Shown: positions 1-5,413 of the stretch, in pieces
Layout: each line of letters starts with the position of its first letter
Position numbering within the stretch: the stretch's first letter is position 1
NCBI GenBank assembly: GCA_018609825.1
Contig: JAHEOA010000085.1
Span: 1 to 14,898, forward strand
DNA from: Candidatus Bipolaricaulota bacterium
GTDB taxonomy: Bacteria > Bipolaricaulota > Bipolaricaulia > RBG-16-55-9
Length of the DNA stretch: 14,898 bases
Reading direction: 5' to 3'
The notes under the pieces: generated by a model
Database searches by the model: none
Seen by the model: the letters and a program-made list of their open reading frames with translations, nothing else
Told to the model about the DNA's origin: nothing
Program-made: the position numbers and the translations under genes

Positions 1-429
1 GCGGCGCAGGCGGGCGTCGACGACGTCCGGGCCGACCTGTTGCCGGAAGAGAAGCAGGATGCCATTCGCCAGCTACAGGACGTGGGCGAGGTCGTCGCCA
101 TGGTCGGCGACGGGATCAACGACGCGCCGGCGATGGCCCAAGCGGAGGTCGGGATCGCCATGGGCGCGGCCGGCACAGACGTCGCCATCGAGACGGCCGA
201 CGTCGCGCTCATGGCCGACGATCTGCTCAAAATCCCGGAAGCCGTGTCGTTGTCCAAGCGACTGTTGGCAAACATTCGGCAGAACGTCGGCATCGCGCTC
301 GCCACCGTGGGAGCGCTGCTGGTCGGCGTGTTGTTTGGGGAAGTCCGCATGGCCGGCGGGATGTTCATTCACGAGGCGTCTGTGCTTCTCGTCATCCTGA
401 ACGGCATGCGGCTGATGCGAGCCGGTTAG
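1..429 (+). CDS. P1B-type heavy-metal-translocating ATPase, C-terminal fragment
   Basis: The reading frame is open from the first base and ends at TAG 427-429, so only the last 142 codons of a longer membrane ATPase (family usually 600-800 aa) are present. The hinge motif GDGINDAP at codons 36-43 and the following IAMGAAGTDVAIETADVALM belong to the P-domain of P1B ATPases, which export or import metal ions at the expense of ATP. Two membrane segments follow (about codons 94-115 and 118-138). The last carries HEASVLLVILNGMRLM. A His-Glu pair here recalls the HEGG(S/T)T signature of the P1B-4 group (Co/Fe/Zn), but the Gly-Gly-Thr part is replaced by Ala-Ser-Val, so the metal is not assignable. 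The CPx or SPC motif, the phosphorylation site and any N-terminal metal-binding domain lie outside the window. Family membership is secure; specificity is inference. Confidence 0.93.
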   Translation, partial: AAQAGVDDVRADLLPEEKQDAIRQLQDVGEVVAMVGDGINDAPAMAQAEVGIAMGAAGTDVAIETADVALMADDLLKIPEAVSLSKRLLANIRQNVGIALATVGALLVGVLFGEVRMAGGMFIHEASVLLVILNGMRLMRAG

Positions 430-430
430 T

Positions 431-444
431 GCGGGGTAACCCGC
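431..444 (+). terminator. Short GC hairpin after the P-type ATPase gene
   Basis: Two bases after the ATPase stop codon, GCGGG (431-435) and CCCGC (440-444) form a perfect 5-bp stem closed by GTAA, a GNRA-type tetraloop. No T-run follows, so it may be a weak or factor-assisted terminator or a 3'-end stabiliser. A competing longer pairing exists between 444-449 and 483-488. Confidence 0.35.
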
Positions 445-540
445 CTTGCACCGCCTTGAACCGTAAGCACGCAAACCGTAGGGCAAGGGAGGCGCATGGA
501 GGCAGTTTCTCGGGGATTCTGACCCGCATGTCCAAGACTG

Positions 541-565
541 GCGGAACCGTTGGACCCCGTTCCGC
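541..565. repeat. Inverted repeat upstream of the uppS-type gene
   Basis: GCGGAAC (541-547) and GTTCCGC (559-565) are perfect 7-bp complements separated by 11 bases. The repeat lies about 20 bp upstream of the predicted -35 box of the prenyltransferase gene. It could be an operator or a terminator hairpin for transcription entering from the ATPase gene. The rest of the 430-585 gap holds only weak repeats, for example AACCGTA at 459-465 and 474-480. Confidence 0.3.
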
Positions 566-585
566 ACCTTGGATGCGCCGTCCGT

Positions 586-615
586 TTGGATGGCGGGGCC
601 CCTTCCGCCGATAAT
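586..615 (+). promoter_or_regulatory. Predicted promoter of the uppS-type gene
   Basis: TTGGAT at 586-591 is followed after an 18-bp spacer by GATAAT at 610-615 (5 of 6 to TATAAT). The last base of the -10 box is only six bases before ATG 622, so initiation about seven bases downstream would start the transcript on the start codon itself (leaderless). With initiation there, the alternative ATG 634 would have a 12-base leader carrying GGGAG. Confidence 0.5.
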
Positions 616-621
616 GGCCCG

Positions 622-1341
622 ATGGGAGACAACATGGCGGATGGAGCTTTCCACGTCGGCTTGATCCCCGACGGCAACCGTCGCTGGGCTCAGGAAGCAG
701 GGTTGACGCTGCGCGAAGGCCACGAACACGGGGCCCAGACCGTGGAGATGGCTCTGGATTGGGCGTACGAGCATCCCGAGGTTGCCGAGTTCACGGTCTA
801 TGGCCTCTCCGAGGAGAACTTCAAGCGCAGCGCCGAGGAGCTCGACTGGCTGTTCGAGATCTATGAGCGCAAGCTCATCCAATTGCTGGAGGACCCGACG
901 CTCGCTGAGCGGGAGGTCCGCGTCCGGATCGTGTCCACGTGCCGGCACCGATGGCCGCGTGCGATCGGGAAGCTGGTTCGTCGAATCCATGCGACAACCG
1001 CCCTTCGGCAGGGCAAACGCCTGAACGTGTTGCTCGGCTACACGGGCCAGTCCGAGCTCCGTCAGGCCGTGGCGCGGCCCCGAAATCGCCTCAAGAACGT
1101 GCTGGGACGCTTGACGGACCAAGACATCGAACGGGGGCTGCTCGTGCGTCGGCCCTGCGATCTCGTCATCCGCACGGGCTACGAGGAAGCACCGCGCGAG
1201 GCCAAGAGCGGGTTTTTGCTCTGGCAGTCCGCCTACGCCGAGTTCCAGCACGTGCCCAAGCACTTCCCCGACCTGACGCGAGCCGATCTCGACGAGCTGT
1301 GGGCCCGCTTCCGGCAGCAGCGCCGTCGCCTGGGAACATGA
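622..1341 (+). CDS. uppS: Isoprenyl transferase, undecaprenyl diphosphate synthase family
   Basis: Cis-prenyltransferases add isopentenyl diphosphate units to farnesyl diphosphate to make the lipid carrier for cell-wall precursors. With ATG 622 the product is 239 aa, normal for the family. Recognisable blocks are PDGNRRWA with the catalytic Asp17, GHEHGA, the YGLSEENFKRS block (equivalent of YAFSxENWxRP), LNVLLGYTGQSEL, and a C-terminal RTG...GFLLWQSAYAEF with Glu207. The block between RTG (184-186) and GFLLWQ (197-202) reads YEEAPREAKS, about four residues longer than the usual GExRxSN, and it changes the region that holds the substrate diphosphate. ATG 634 is an alternative start with GGGAG five bases upstream; ATG 622 would suit a leaderless transcript. 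The gene stands alone between the metal ATPase and the rhodanese. Family is sure; chain length and essential-UppS status are inferred. Confidence 0.85.
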   Translation: MGDNMADGAFHVGLIPDGNRRWAQEAGLTLREGHEHGAQTVEMALDWAYEHPEVAEFTVYGLSEENFKRSAEELDWLFEIYERKLIQLLEDPTLAEREVRVRIVSTCRHRWPRAIGKLVRRIHATTALRQGKRLNVLLGYTGQSELRQAVARPRNRLKNVLGRLTDQDIERGLLVRRPCDLVIRTGYEEAPREAKSGFLLWQSAYAEFQHVPKHFPDLTRADLDELWARFRQQRRRLGT

Positions 1342-1350
1342 CCGTTGGTG

Positions 1351-1377
1351 ACGGCCGGGACGGTCGGGACGGCCGAC
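1351..1377 (+). repeat. Three tandem 9-bp units
   Basis: ACGGCCGGG, ACGGTCGGG and ACGGCCGAC follow one another directly downstream of the prenyltransferase stop codon. The array is short and imperfect. It lies in the 129-bp gap before the rhodanese gene and may be simple GC-rich slippage sequence. Confidence 0.4.
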
Positions 1378-1470
1378 GGCTGATGGGGATCATGCCTCGG
1401 CGCTCCCCGCTGGTCTAACCTGACCCTTGGCGAGGCATCGGCCTAGCGTGCCGGAAAGGATCATCGTCGC

Positions 1471-1920
1471 ATGAATCGACGAATCGTTTGGGGAGTCTTC
1501 GGGATCGTCGCCATGATCGCCGTCGGAGTGGCCGTCTGGCTGTTGAGCACCTCGTCCACTGGAGCGAGCTATCCGCCACCCGGGCCCGTCACCGCCCAAG
1601 AGGCTCACAAGCTGATCCAGCAGCACGCCCAAGACGCGGACTTCGTGATCCTCGACGTGCGCACGCCGTCGGAGTTCAATGCCGGGCACCTGGCCGCAAA
1701 TGGGGCTCGCATCCTGAATATCGATGTCAGCAGCGGCAACTTCCGTGGGCGCGTCGATCGACTCGACCGCGAGCGCAAGTTCCTGGTCTACTGCCGCACC
1801 GGCAATCGATCACAGGCCGCAGTCGAGTACATGCAGAGCACGGGCTTCGAGTGGGTCTATCACATGGATCAGGGTATCGTGGCCTGGCAGGCGGCGGGGT
1901 TGCCGATCGTCGCCGAATGA
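1471..1920 (+). CDS. Membrane-anchored rhodanese-like sulfurtransferase
   Basis: The 149-aa product starts with MNRR and a hydrophobic stretch at about residues 5-25, a signal anchor or uncleaved signal peptide that places the domain outside the cytoplasm. A single rhodanese fold follows: FVILDVRTPSEFNAGHLAANGARILNID (about 58-85) and the active-site loop FLVYCRTGNRS, with catalytic Cys108 carrying the persulfide in this family, ending in the typical QGIVAWQAAGLPI. Six-residue loops of the CRTGNRS type are usual in single-domain rhodaneses of the GlpE and PspE kind. A GGAAAGGA purine stretch lies about 12 bases before the ATG. No partner gene is adjacent. The next gene downstream is the convergent arsM, so a link to arsenic or sulfur chemistry is only suggested by position. 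Confidence 0.9.
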   Translation: MNRRIVWGVFGIVAMIAVGVAVWLLSTSSTGASYPPPGPVTAQEAHKLIQQHAQDADFVILDVRTPSEFNAGHLAANGARILNIDVSSGNFRGRVDRLDRERKFLVYCRTGNRSQAAVEYMQSTGFEWVYHMDQGIVAWQAAGLPIVAE

Positions 1921-2055
1921 TCGGGGCGGCGCGATTTCACCGCATTTCCACCCCACGTCCATGTTCTAGGCACCCGATTCGGGATTACCATCTGGGCAAC
2001 TTGCTAGATATTCCACCTCCTTCGCCACAGACAGTCTGCGCCGATAGTCGACCCG

Positions 2056-2086
2056 CGCCAGGGGCTCGCCGATCGAGTCCCTGGCG
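2056..2086. terminator. Strong 13-bp hairpin between convergent rhodanese and arsM genes
   Basis: CGCCAGGG (2056-2063) pairs with CCCTGGCG (2079-2086). The stem continues inward through one G-T pair and CTCG/CGAG to a five-base loop, CCGAT. This is the most stable fold seen in the 1921-2145 gap and could act on either strand. No T-tract follows on either side, so classical intrinsic termination is not certain. The rest of the gap shows only the small palindrome CAGACAGTCTG at 2028-2038 and no credible coding sequence. Confidence 0.55.
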
Positions 2087-2120
2087 GCACGCCGCGCATC
2101 CGAGTCGCTTGCTCCCGCAT

Positions 2121-2147
2121 GAGGATCGCGTCGCCGTGGCGATCCTC
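2121..2147 (-). terminator. Hairpin overlapping the arsM stop codon
   Basis: GAGGATCGC (2121-2129) and GCGATCCTC (2139-2147) are perfect 9-bp complements around a 9-base loop. On the minus strand the stem begins inside the TGA stop codon of arsM, so the hairpin marks the 3' end of the arsRM transcript. It lacks a following U-run. Together with 2056-2086 it forms a tandem of two hairpins between converging genes. Confidence 0.5.
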
Positions 2148-3024
2148 AACTCGGCCTCCGCGCCGTGACGTCGACGCTCGCGAGGTAATCCGACAGCGTC
2201 GCCTCCGGCGGCAGGGCCTCGGCGATTTGTCGATAGAGCCCGTCCTCGCAGCTCTCGATGGCGGCGTTGTGTTCGGGCCGGGGCACCACCCGCACGTCCA
2301 CCAGGCCGGCGTCCTCGACCATCGCTCGGTACGCGTCGATCTCGATGGCGCCGGCCACGCAACTGGACCAGGCCCCCATCACGTGGCCCATGCCCTCGGG
2401 CAACGGCTGCCGCAGCGCCATGTCGCTGGCGACCACGCGGCCGTCCGGCTTGAGCACGCGCGCCACCTCCGCCCAGACTTGCGCCTTCTCGGGCGAGAGG
2501 TTGATGACGCAGTTGCTGAGGACGACGTCGACGCTGGCGTCGGCAACCGGGAGATGCTCGATCTCCCCGAGTCGAAACTCGACGTTGTCCAGCCCGGTTC
2601 GGGCCTGATAACCGGCGAGGTTGGCTCGTGCCTTGGACACCATCTCGGGCGTCATGTCGACGCCGATCACCTGCCCGCTTGCGCCGACCTTCGGGCCGGC
2701 AAGAAGGCAGTCGAATCCGGCCCCGGAGCCGAGGTCCAGCACCACCTGCCCTTCGCGAAGCCCGGCGATCGCGGTCGGGTTGCCGCAGCTCAATCCGAGA
2801 TTCGCGCCTTCGGGCAGTTGCGCAAGATCTTCCGCGTCATGCCCGAGGGCATCGGCCACCACGGTGGCGCGATCGGCCGTCGATGACCCGCTGCAACACC
2901 CGGCCGCACTCGGCTCGCTTGCGCTCGGCGCAGCTCCGCCCGCGATCTGGGCGTAGTCCCGTCTCACTTGGTCACGAACCGTCTCGCCTTGGTGCTCATG
3001 GGGCTCAGGACAGCATCCACTCAT
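2146..3024 (-). CDS. arsM: Arsenite S-adenosylmethionine methyltransferase
   Basis: ArsM uses SAM to methylate As(III) to methylated, partly volatile arsenicals, and acts in the cytoplasm. The 292-aa product has the SAM-binding motif VLDLGSGAGFDCLL (95-108), the acidic VIGVDMTPEM (119-128), and the three cysteines that bind arsenic in the family: Cys80 (LSCGNP), Cys172 (SNCVINL) and Cys222 (SSCVAGA). Two extra vicinal cysteine pairs sit near the N-terminus, at 4-5 and 43-44, the latter in GCCSGSS, a frequent feature of bacterial ArsM. ATG 3024 was chosen because AAGGAG lies seven bases upstream; longer in-frame starts lack a ribosome site. It follows arsR by 59 bp on the same strand and should be co-transcribed and induced by arsenite. 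No arsenite pump or arsenate reductase is present nearby, so methylation may be the main arsenic route encoded here. Confidence 0.95.
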   Translation of the reverse strand: MSGCCPEPHEHQGETVRDQVRRDYAQIAGGAAPSASEPSAAGCCSGSSTADRATVVADALGHDAEDLAQLPEGANLGLSCGNPTAIAGLREGQVVLDLGSGAGFDCLLAGPKVGASGQVIGVDMTPEMVSKARANLAGYQARTGLDNVEFRLGEIEHLPVADASVDVVLSNCVINLSPEKAQVWAEVARVLKPDGRVVASDMALRQPLPEGMGHVMGAWSSCVAGAIEIDAYRAMVEDAGLVDVRVVPRPEHNAAIESCEDGLYRQIAEALPPEATLSDYLASVDVTARRPS

Positions 3025-3083
3025 CAGCCAGCTCCTTTCGCTTGGCGCAACCTGGATGGGACGACCCAACCCGAGGAAGACGT

Positions 3084-3449
3084 TCAGCGTCGGTAACACG
3101 CGGCCGTCAGCTCCCGCACGTCACGGCTCAGGACGTCCTCGCGCTGGGCCAGATCGGCCTCAACGCGCGGTTGCCGAGCGAGCGACGAGCGCACCCAGGC
3201 CATCGCGTCCCGCGCTTCCGGCGGTGCATCCGGGCCCGCCAGCCGATAGTAGCGCCAGCGGCCTTCCTTCCGTTGTTCCACCAGCCCGGCGTCGACGAGC
3301 AGCTGCATGTGCTTGGACATCGTCGACGGGGCCAATCCGACGATGTCAATCAACTGACAGAGGCAGAGCTCGCCTGGCTCAAGCAGGCCGAGCGCGCGCA
3401 GCCGACTCTCGTCGGCTAGGGCTTTCCCGATCTTGACCAGTCGGTTCAT
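3084..3449 (-). CDS. arsR: ArsR/SmtB-family arsenic-responsive repressor
   Basis: The 121-aa protein is a winged-helix repressor of the ArsR family, dimeric in known members, that leaves DNA when As(III) binds. ALADESRLRALGLLEPGELCLCQLIDIVGLAPSTMSKHMQLLVDAGLVEQRKEGRWRYYRL covers the whole DNA-binding domain. ELCLCQL (Cys29 and Cys31) matches the ELCVCDL metal-sensing site of classical ArsR; the third cysteine of that site is not in its usual place, though Cys118 exists near the C-terminus. ATG 3449 has AGGAGG a few bases upstream. A perfect inverted repeat covering the promoter -10 lies just before it, which indicates autorepression. arsM follows in the same operon, so the effector is most likely arsenite. 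Confidence 0.94.
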   Translation of the reverse strand: MNRLVKIGKALADESRLRALGLLEPGELCLCQLIDIVGLAPSTMSKHMQLLVDAGLVEQRKEGRWRYYRLAGPDAPPEARDAMAWVRSSLARQPRVEADLAQREDVLSRDVRELTAACYRR

Positions 3450-3458
3450 CGCTCCTCC

Positions 3459-3484
3459 TATACTTCGCCAAGTAACGAAGTATA
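3459..3484. promoter_or_regulatory. Probable ArsR operator
   Basis: TATACTTCG (3459-3467) and CGAAGTATA (3476-3484) form a perfect 9-bp inverted repeat with an 8-bp centre. Its upstream arm contains the -10 box of the arsR promoter and its other arm touches the arsR ribosome site. Dyads of this kind at this place are the usual binding sites of ArsR-family dimers. Confidence 0.8.
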
Positions 3485-3507
3485 AGTTCGCGACCATCGC
3501 CTGTCAA
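3479..3507 (-). promoter_or_regulatory. arsRM promoter
   Basis: On the minus strand a perfect TTGACA (3507-3502) and TATACT (3484-3479, 5 of 6) are separated by exactly 17 bp. The predicted start would give a leader of about 23 bases carrying AGGAGG before ATG 3449. The -10 lies inside the inverted repeat at 3459-3484, so repressor binding would block polymerase. Confidence 0.8.
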
Positions 3508-3596
3508 GGGTCTGGCCCTTCATGCGTCGGAATGGGTCGAAAGCGCAGGAGACCGAGACCTGGAGGAGCACGCCTGCTCGCCGCGGCGGCTCACGG

Positions 3597-3620
3597 TGGC
3601 CATGATGGGAGTCATGGCCA
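3597..3620. repeat. Perfect 9-bp hairpin in the gene-poor stretch upstream of arsR
   Basis: TGGCCATGA (3597-3605) and TCATGGCCA (3612-3620) are perfect complements around a 6-base loop. It lies in the roughly 490 bp (3508-3998) between the arsR promoter and tRNA-Glu, which hold no confident gene. It could be a terminator, an operator or a remnant; no flanking T-run is seen. Confidence 0.4.
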
Positions 3621-3725
3621 TGCCAGGGCGAGCCGAGCATTCAGCGCTCGGGCGATGCACGGGCGCGAGCTGGCGCATACAGGCAGATTCTCGCCCACCG
3701 CGTCAACCCCTAATGCCAAGAATGC

Positions 3726-3974
3726 TTGATGACAGGCCTCGGCATGAACTCAGAAAACCTCCCACGGGATGCGAAGCCTGGCACAGTCGCCATGATCCTC
3801 GCGCAGTGGCCCGAGCTGAGATCGTTCTTTACGGCTAAAGTCGAATGGTGGCCTCCCGCGTTGGCTTGGCTCAGCTGGAGGAATGGTTGGCCAGACAGGT
3901 GGCAGTGGTCCATTGACGGACTCGGCCCAATTGATGCCCGGCTGTGGCTCACCCAGATCGTCAACTCGGCTTGA
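3726..3974 (+). CDS. Possible small protein of unknown function
   Basis: This frame could encode up to 82 aa, with possible starts at TTG 3726, ATG 3729 or ATG 3744. No family is recognised. The translation is Trp-rich (WWPPALAWLSWRNGWPDRWQW), begins with a hydrophilic MNSENLPRDAKPG, and has no clear signal peptide or convincing membrane span. It reads more like protein than the overlapping frames, and the local GC content looks lower than in the flanking genes. Against it, no start has a good ribosome site, no promoter is obvious, and it stands alone between the arsR promoter region and tRNA-Glu. It may be a decayed or recently acquired fragment. Treat as a candidate only. Confidence 0.3.
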   Translation: MMTGLGMNSENLPRDAKPGTVAMILAQWPELRSFFTAKVEWWPPALAWLSWRNGWPDRWQWSIDGLGPIDARLWLTQIVNSA

Positions 3975-3998
3975 TGTGGTCTGGCTTGGGCGGGTCGT

Positions 3999-4074
3999 TG
4001 GCGTCCCCAAGGGGATTCGAACCCCTGTTGCCGGATTGAAAGCCCGGAGTCCTAGGCCTCTAGACGATGGGGAC
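3999..4074 (-). tRNA. tRNA-Glu (anticodon TTC)
   Basis: The minus strand folds as a complete cloverleaf: acceptor GTCCCCA/TGGGGAC, D-arm GTCT...AGGAC, anticodon arm CCGGG-CTTTCAA-TCCGG with anticodon TTC, and T-arm AGGGG-TTCGAAT-CCCCT. The discriminator G and an encoded CCA (minus strand GCCA, 4002-3999) follow the acceptor. The sequence is close to the classical bacterial tRNA-Glu. Confidence 0.97.
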
Positions 4075-4087
4075 GGGGTTCACGGCC

Positions 4088-4116
4088 ATTATAGGTGCCG
4101 GTCTGGAGGCCTTCAA
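4088..4116 (-). promoter_or_regulatory. tRNA-Glu promoter
   Basis: Minus-strand TTGAAG (4116-4111) and a perfect TATAAT (4093-4088) are 17 bp apart and end 13 bases before the mature tRNA 5' end, so the precursor would have a short leader. It lies in the 71-bp gap behind the metK stop codon and lets the tRNA be transcribed independently of metK. Confidence 0.75.
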
Positions 4117-4145
4117 GCGCGGAATTCTCCCATAGGTCGAGACAA

Positions 4146-5312
4146 CTAGACGCCGGCTGCAGCCTTGAGGGCCTCGGCATGGTCCGTCCGTTCCCACGGC
4201 AGATCGAGCTCGGCTCGTCCGAAGTGGCCGTAGGCGGCCAACGGCGTGTAGATCGGCCGCCGCAGGTCGAGGTTCTCGATCAGGGCGGCCGGGCGGAAGT
4301 CGAAGTGATTCCGCAGCAGCTTGACGATCTCGTCGTCCGGAATGGCCCCCGTGCCGTACGTGTCCACCGTGACCGCCACCGGCGCCGCTCGGCCGATGGC
4401 ATAGGCAATCTGGATCTCGCACTCGCTGGCCAAGCCGGACGCGACGACGTTGACCGCCACGTAGCGGGCCATGTAGGACGCTGAGCGGTCGACTTTGGTC
4501 GGGTCTTTCCCGGAGAACGCGCCGCCGCCGTGGCTGCCGTAGCCGCCGTAGGTGTCGACTTGGGTCTTGCGGCCCGTCATGCCCGTGTCGCCCGGCGGGC
4601 CGCCGATGACGAAGCGCCCCGACGGGTTGATCAGGCAGTGCGTCGTCTCGGCCATCCAGTCTTGGACGACCGGCGTGATGACGTGCTCGGTCAGGTCCGC
4701 GTTCAGTTGGTCGATCGTCACGTCCGAGTCGTGTTGGGCCGAGATGACGACGGTGTCCACGTGCGTGGGATGCCGGTTCTCGTACTCCACTGTGACCTGC
4801 GACTTCCCGTCGGGCCGCAAGTACGGAAGCGTCCCGTCCTTGCGCAGCCGCGCCAAGCGCTGCACGAGCCGATGGGAGAGGTAGATGGGCAACGGCATGA
4901 GCGCGTCGGTCTCCCGGCAGGCGTAGCCGTACATGATCCCCTGATCGCCCGCGCCGAAGGCCTCGTAGGGATCGTCGTGCTTGGACTTCTCCACGGCCTG
5001 GGCGATATCGGGGGACTGTTCGTGAATGGCGGTCAGGACGGAGCACTGGTCGTGGGCAAAGCCGTACTCCGGCCGCGCATACCCGGCTTCCTTGATCGCT
5101 TCCCGCGCCAGTTCGGCGTAGTCGAGGTGGGCGCGCGTGGTGATCTCGCCGCCGACCAACACCAATCCCGTGGTGGTGAACGCCTCGCAGGCGACGCGGG
5201 CGCCGGGGTCGTCGTCGAGGATGGCGTCCAGGATGGTGTCCGAGATGCGGTCGCAGAGTTTGTCCGGATGGCCTTCGGTGACGGATTCCGAGGTGAACAC
5301 ATGCCGTGCCAT
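4146..5312 (-). CDS. metK: S-adenosylmethionine synthetase (methionine adenosyltransferase)
   Basis: MetK makes SAM from methionine and ATP in the cytoplasm. The 388-aa product is full length and has every family signature: GHPDK near the N-terminus (14-18), [16 protein letters not shown] followed by VDTYGG, and [16 protein letters not shown], so the catalytic His, Asp and Lys residues known from the E. coli enzyme are kept. A Val stands where many homologues have Lys in the following RYVAKN segment (here RYVAVN), not a catalytic position. ATG 5312 starts the usual [14 protein letters not shown]; an in-frame extension upstream reads through the promoter and is not needed. Its SAM product is the cofactor of the nearby ArsM and TrmH, though there is no operon link. 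It is transcribed divergently from the M42 peptidase gene. Confidence 0.98.
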   Translation of the reverse strand: MARHVFTSESVTEGHPDKLCDRISDTILDAILDDDPGARVACEAFTTTGLVLVGGEITTRAHLDYAELAREAIKEAGYARPEYGFAHDQCSVLTAIHEQSPDIAQAVEKSKHDDPYEAFGAGDQGIMYGYACRETDALMPLPIYLSHRLVQRLARLRKDGTLPYLRPDGKSQVTVEYENRHPTHVDTVVISAQHDSDVTIDQLNADLTEHVITPVVQDWMAETTHCLINPSGRFVIGGPPGDTGMTGRKTQVDTYGGYGSHGGGAFSGKDPTKVDRSASYMARYVAVNVVASGLASECEIQIAYAIGRAAPVAVTVDTYGTGAIPDDEIVKLLRNHFDFRPAALIENLDLRRPIYTPLAAYGHFGRAELDLPWERTDHAEALKAAAGV

Positions 5313-5321
5313 GATCCCGCG

Positions 5322-5350
5322 ATTATAGACCCCTTCCGACGACATCTCAA
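5322..5350 (-). promoter_or_regulatory. metK promoter, near-leaderless
   Basis: Minus-strand TTGAGA (5350-5345, 5 of 6) and a perfect TATAAT (5327-5322) are 17 bp apart. Only nine bases separate the -10 from ATG 5312, so the mRNA would start zero to three bases before the start codon. This leaves no room for a ribosome site or for a SAM riboswitch, both common before metK elsewhere. Confidence 0.75.
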
Positions 5351-5365
5351 GATGATGCGTTCGCT

Positions 5366-5394
5366 TTCGCACCGGTCCTTGAGCGATCTACAAT
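5366..5394 (+). promoter_or_regulatory. Promoter of the M42 aminopeptidase gene
   Basis: TTCGCA (5366-5371) and TACAAT (5389-5394) are 17 bp apart. The leader is about 13 bases and contains GAGGAG (5400-5405) eight bases before ATG 5414. It lies back to back with the metK promoter in a 101-bp divergent region. Confidence 0.5.
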
Positions 5395-5413
5395 GCCTTG
5401 AGGAGTTGATCCC

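Noticed and set aside
73..1263. Long minus-strand open frame spanning the ATPase end and the prenyltransferase
   Set aside because: It crosses two well-supported genes on the opposite strand and an intergenic gap, with no family match. It is a GC-driven shadow.
1351..1377. CRISPR-like or regulatory repeat array
   Set aside because: Three contiguous imperfect 9-bp units without spacers are far too short for CRISPR, and no cas genes are present.
3458..3640. Small minus-strand frame with His-rich start (GHDSHHGH)
   Set aside because: It runs through the arsR operator and promoter and into the arsR leader, has no ribosome site, and its His content comes from the hairpin at 3597-3620.
5313..5372. 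SAM riboswitch upstream of metK
   Set aside because: The predicted metK promoter lies within 38 bp of the start codon and leaves a leader of at most a few bases, so no aptamer can be transcribed ahead of the gene, and no SAM-riboswitch core sequence is seen.
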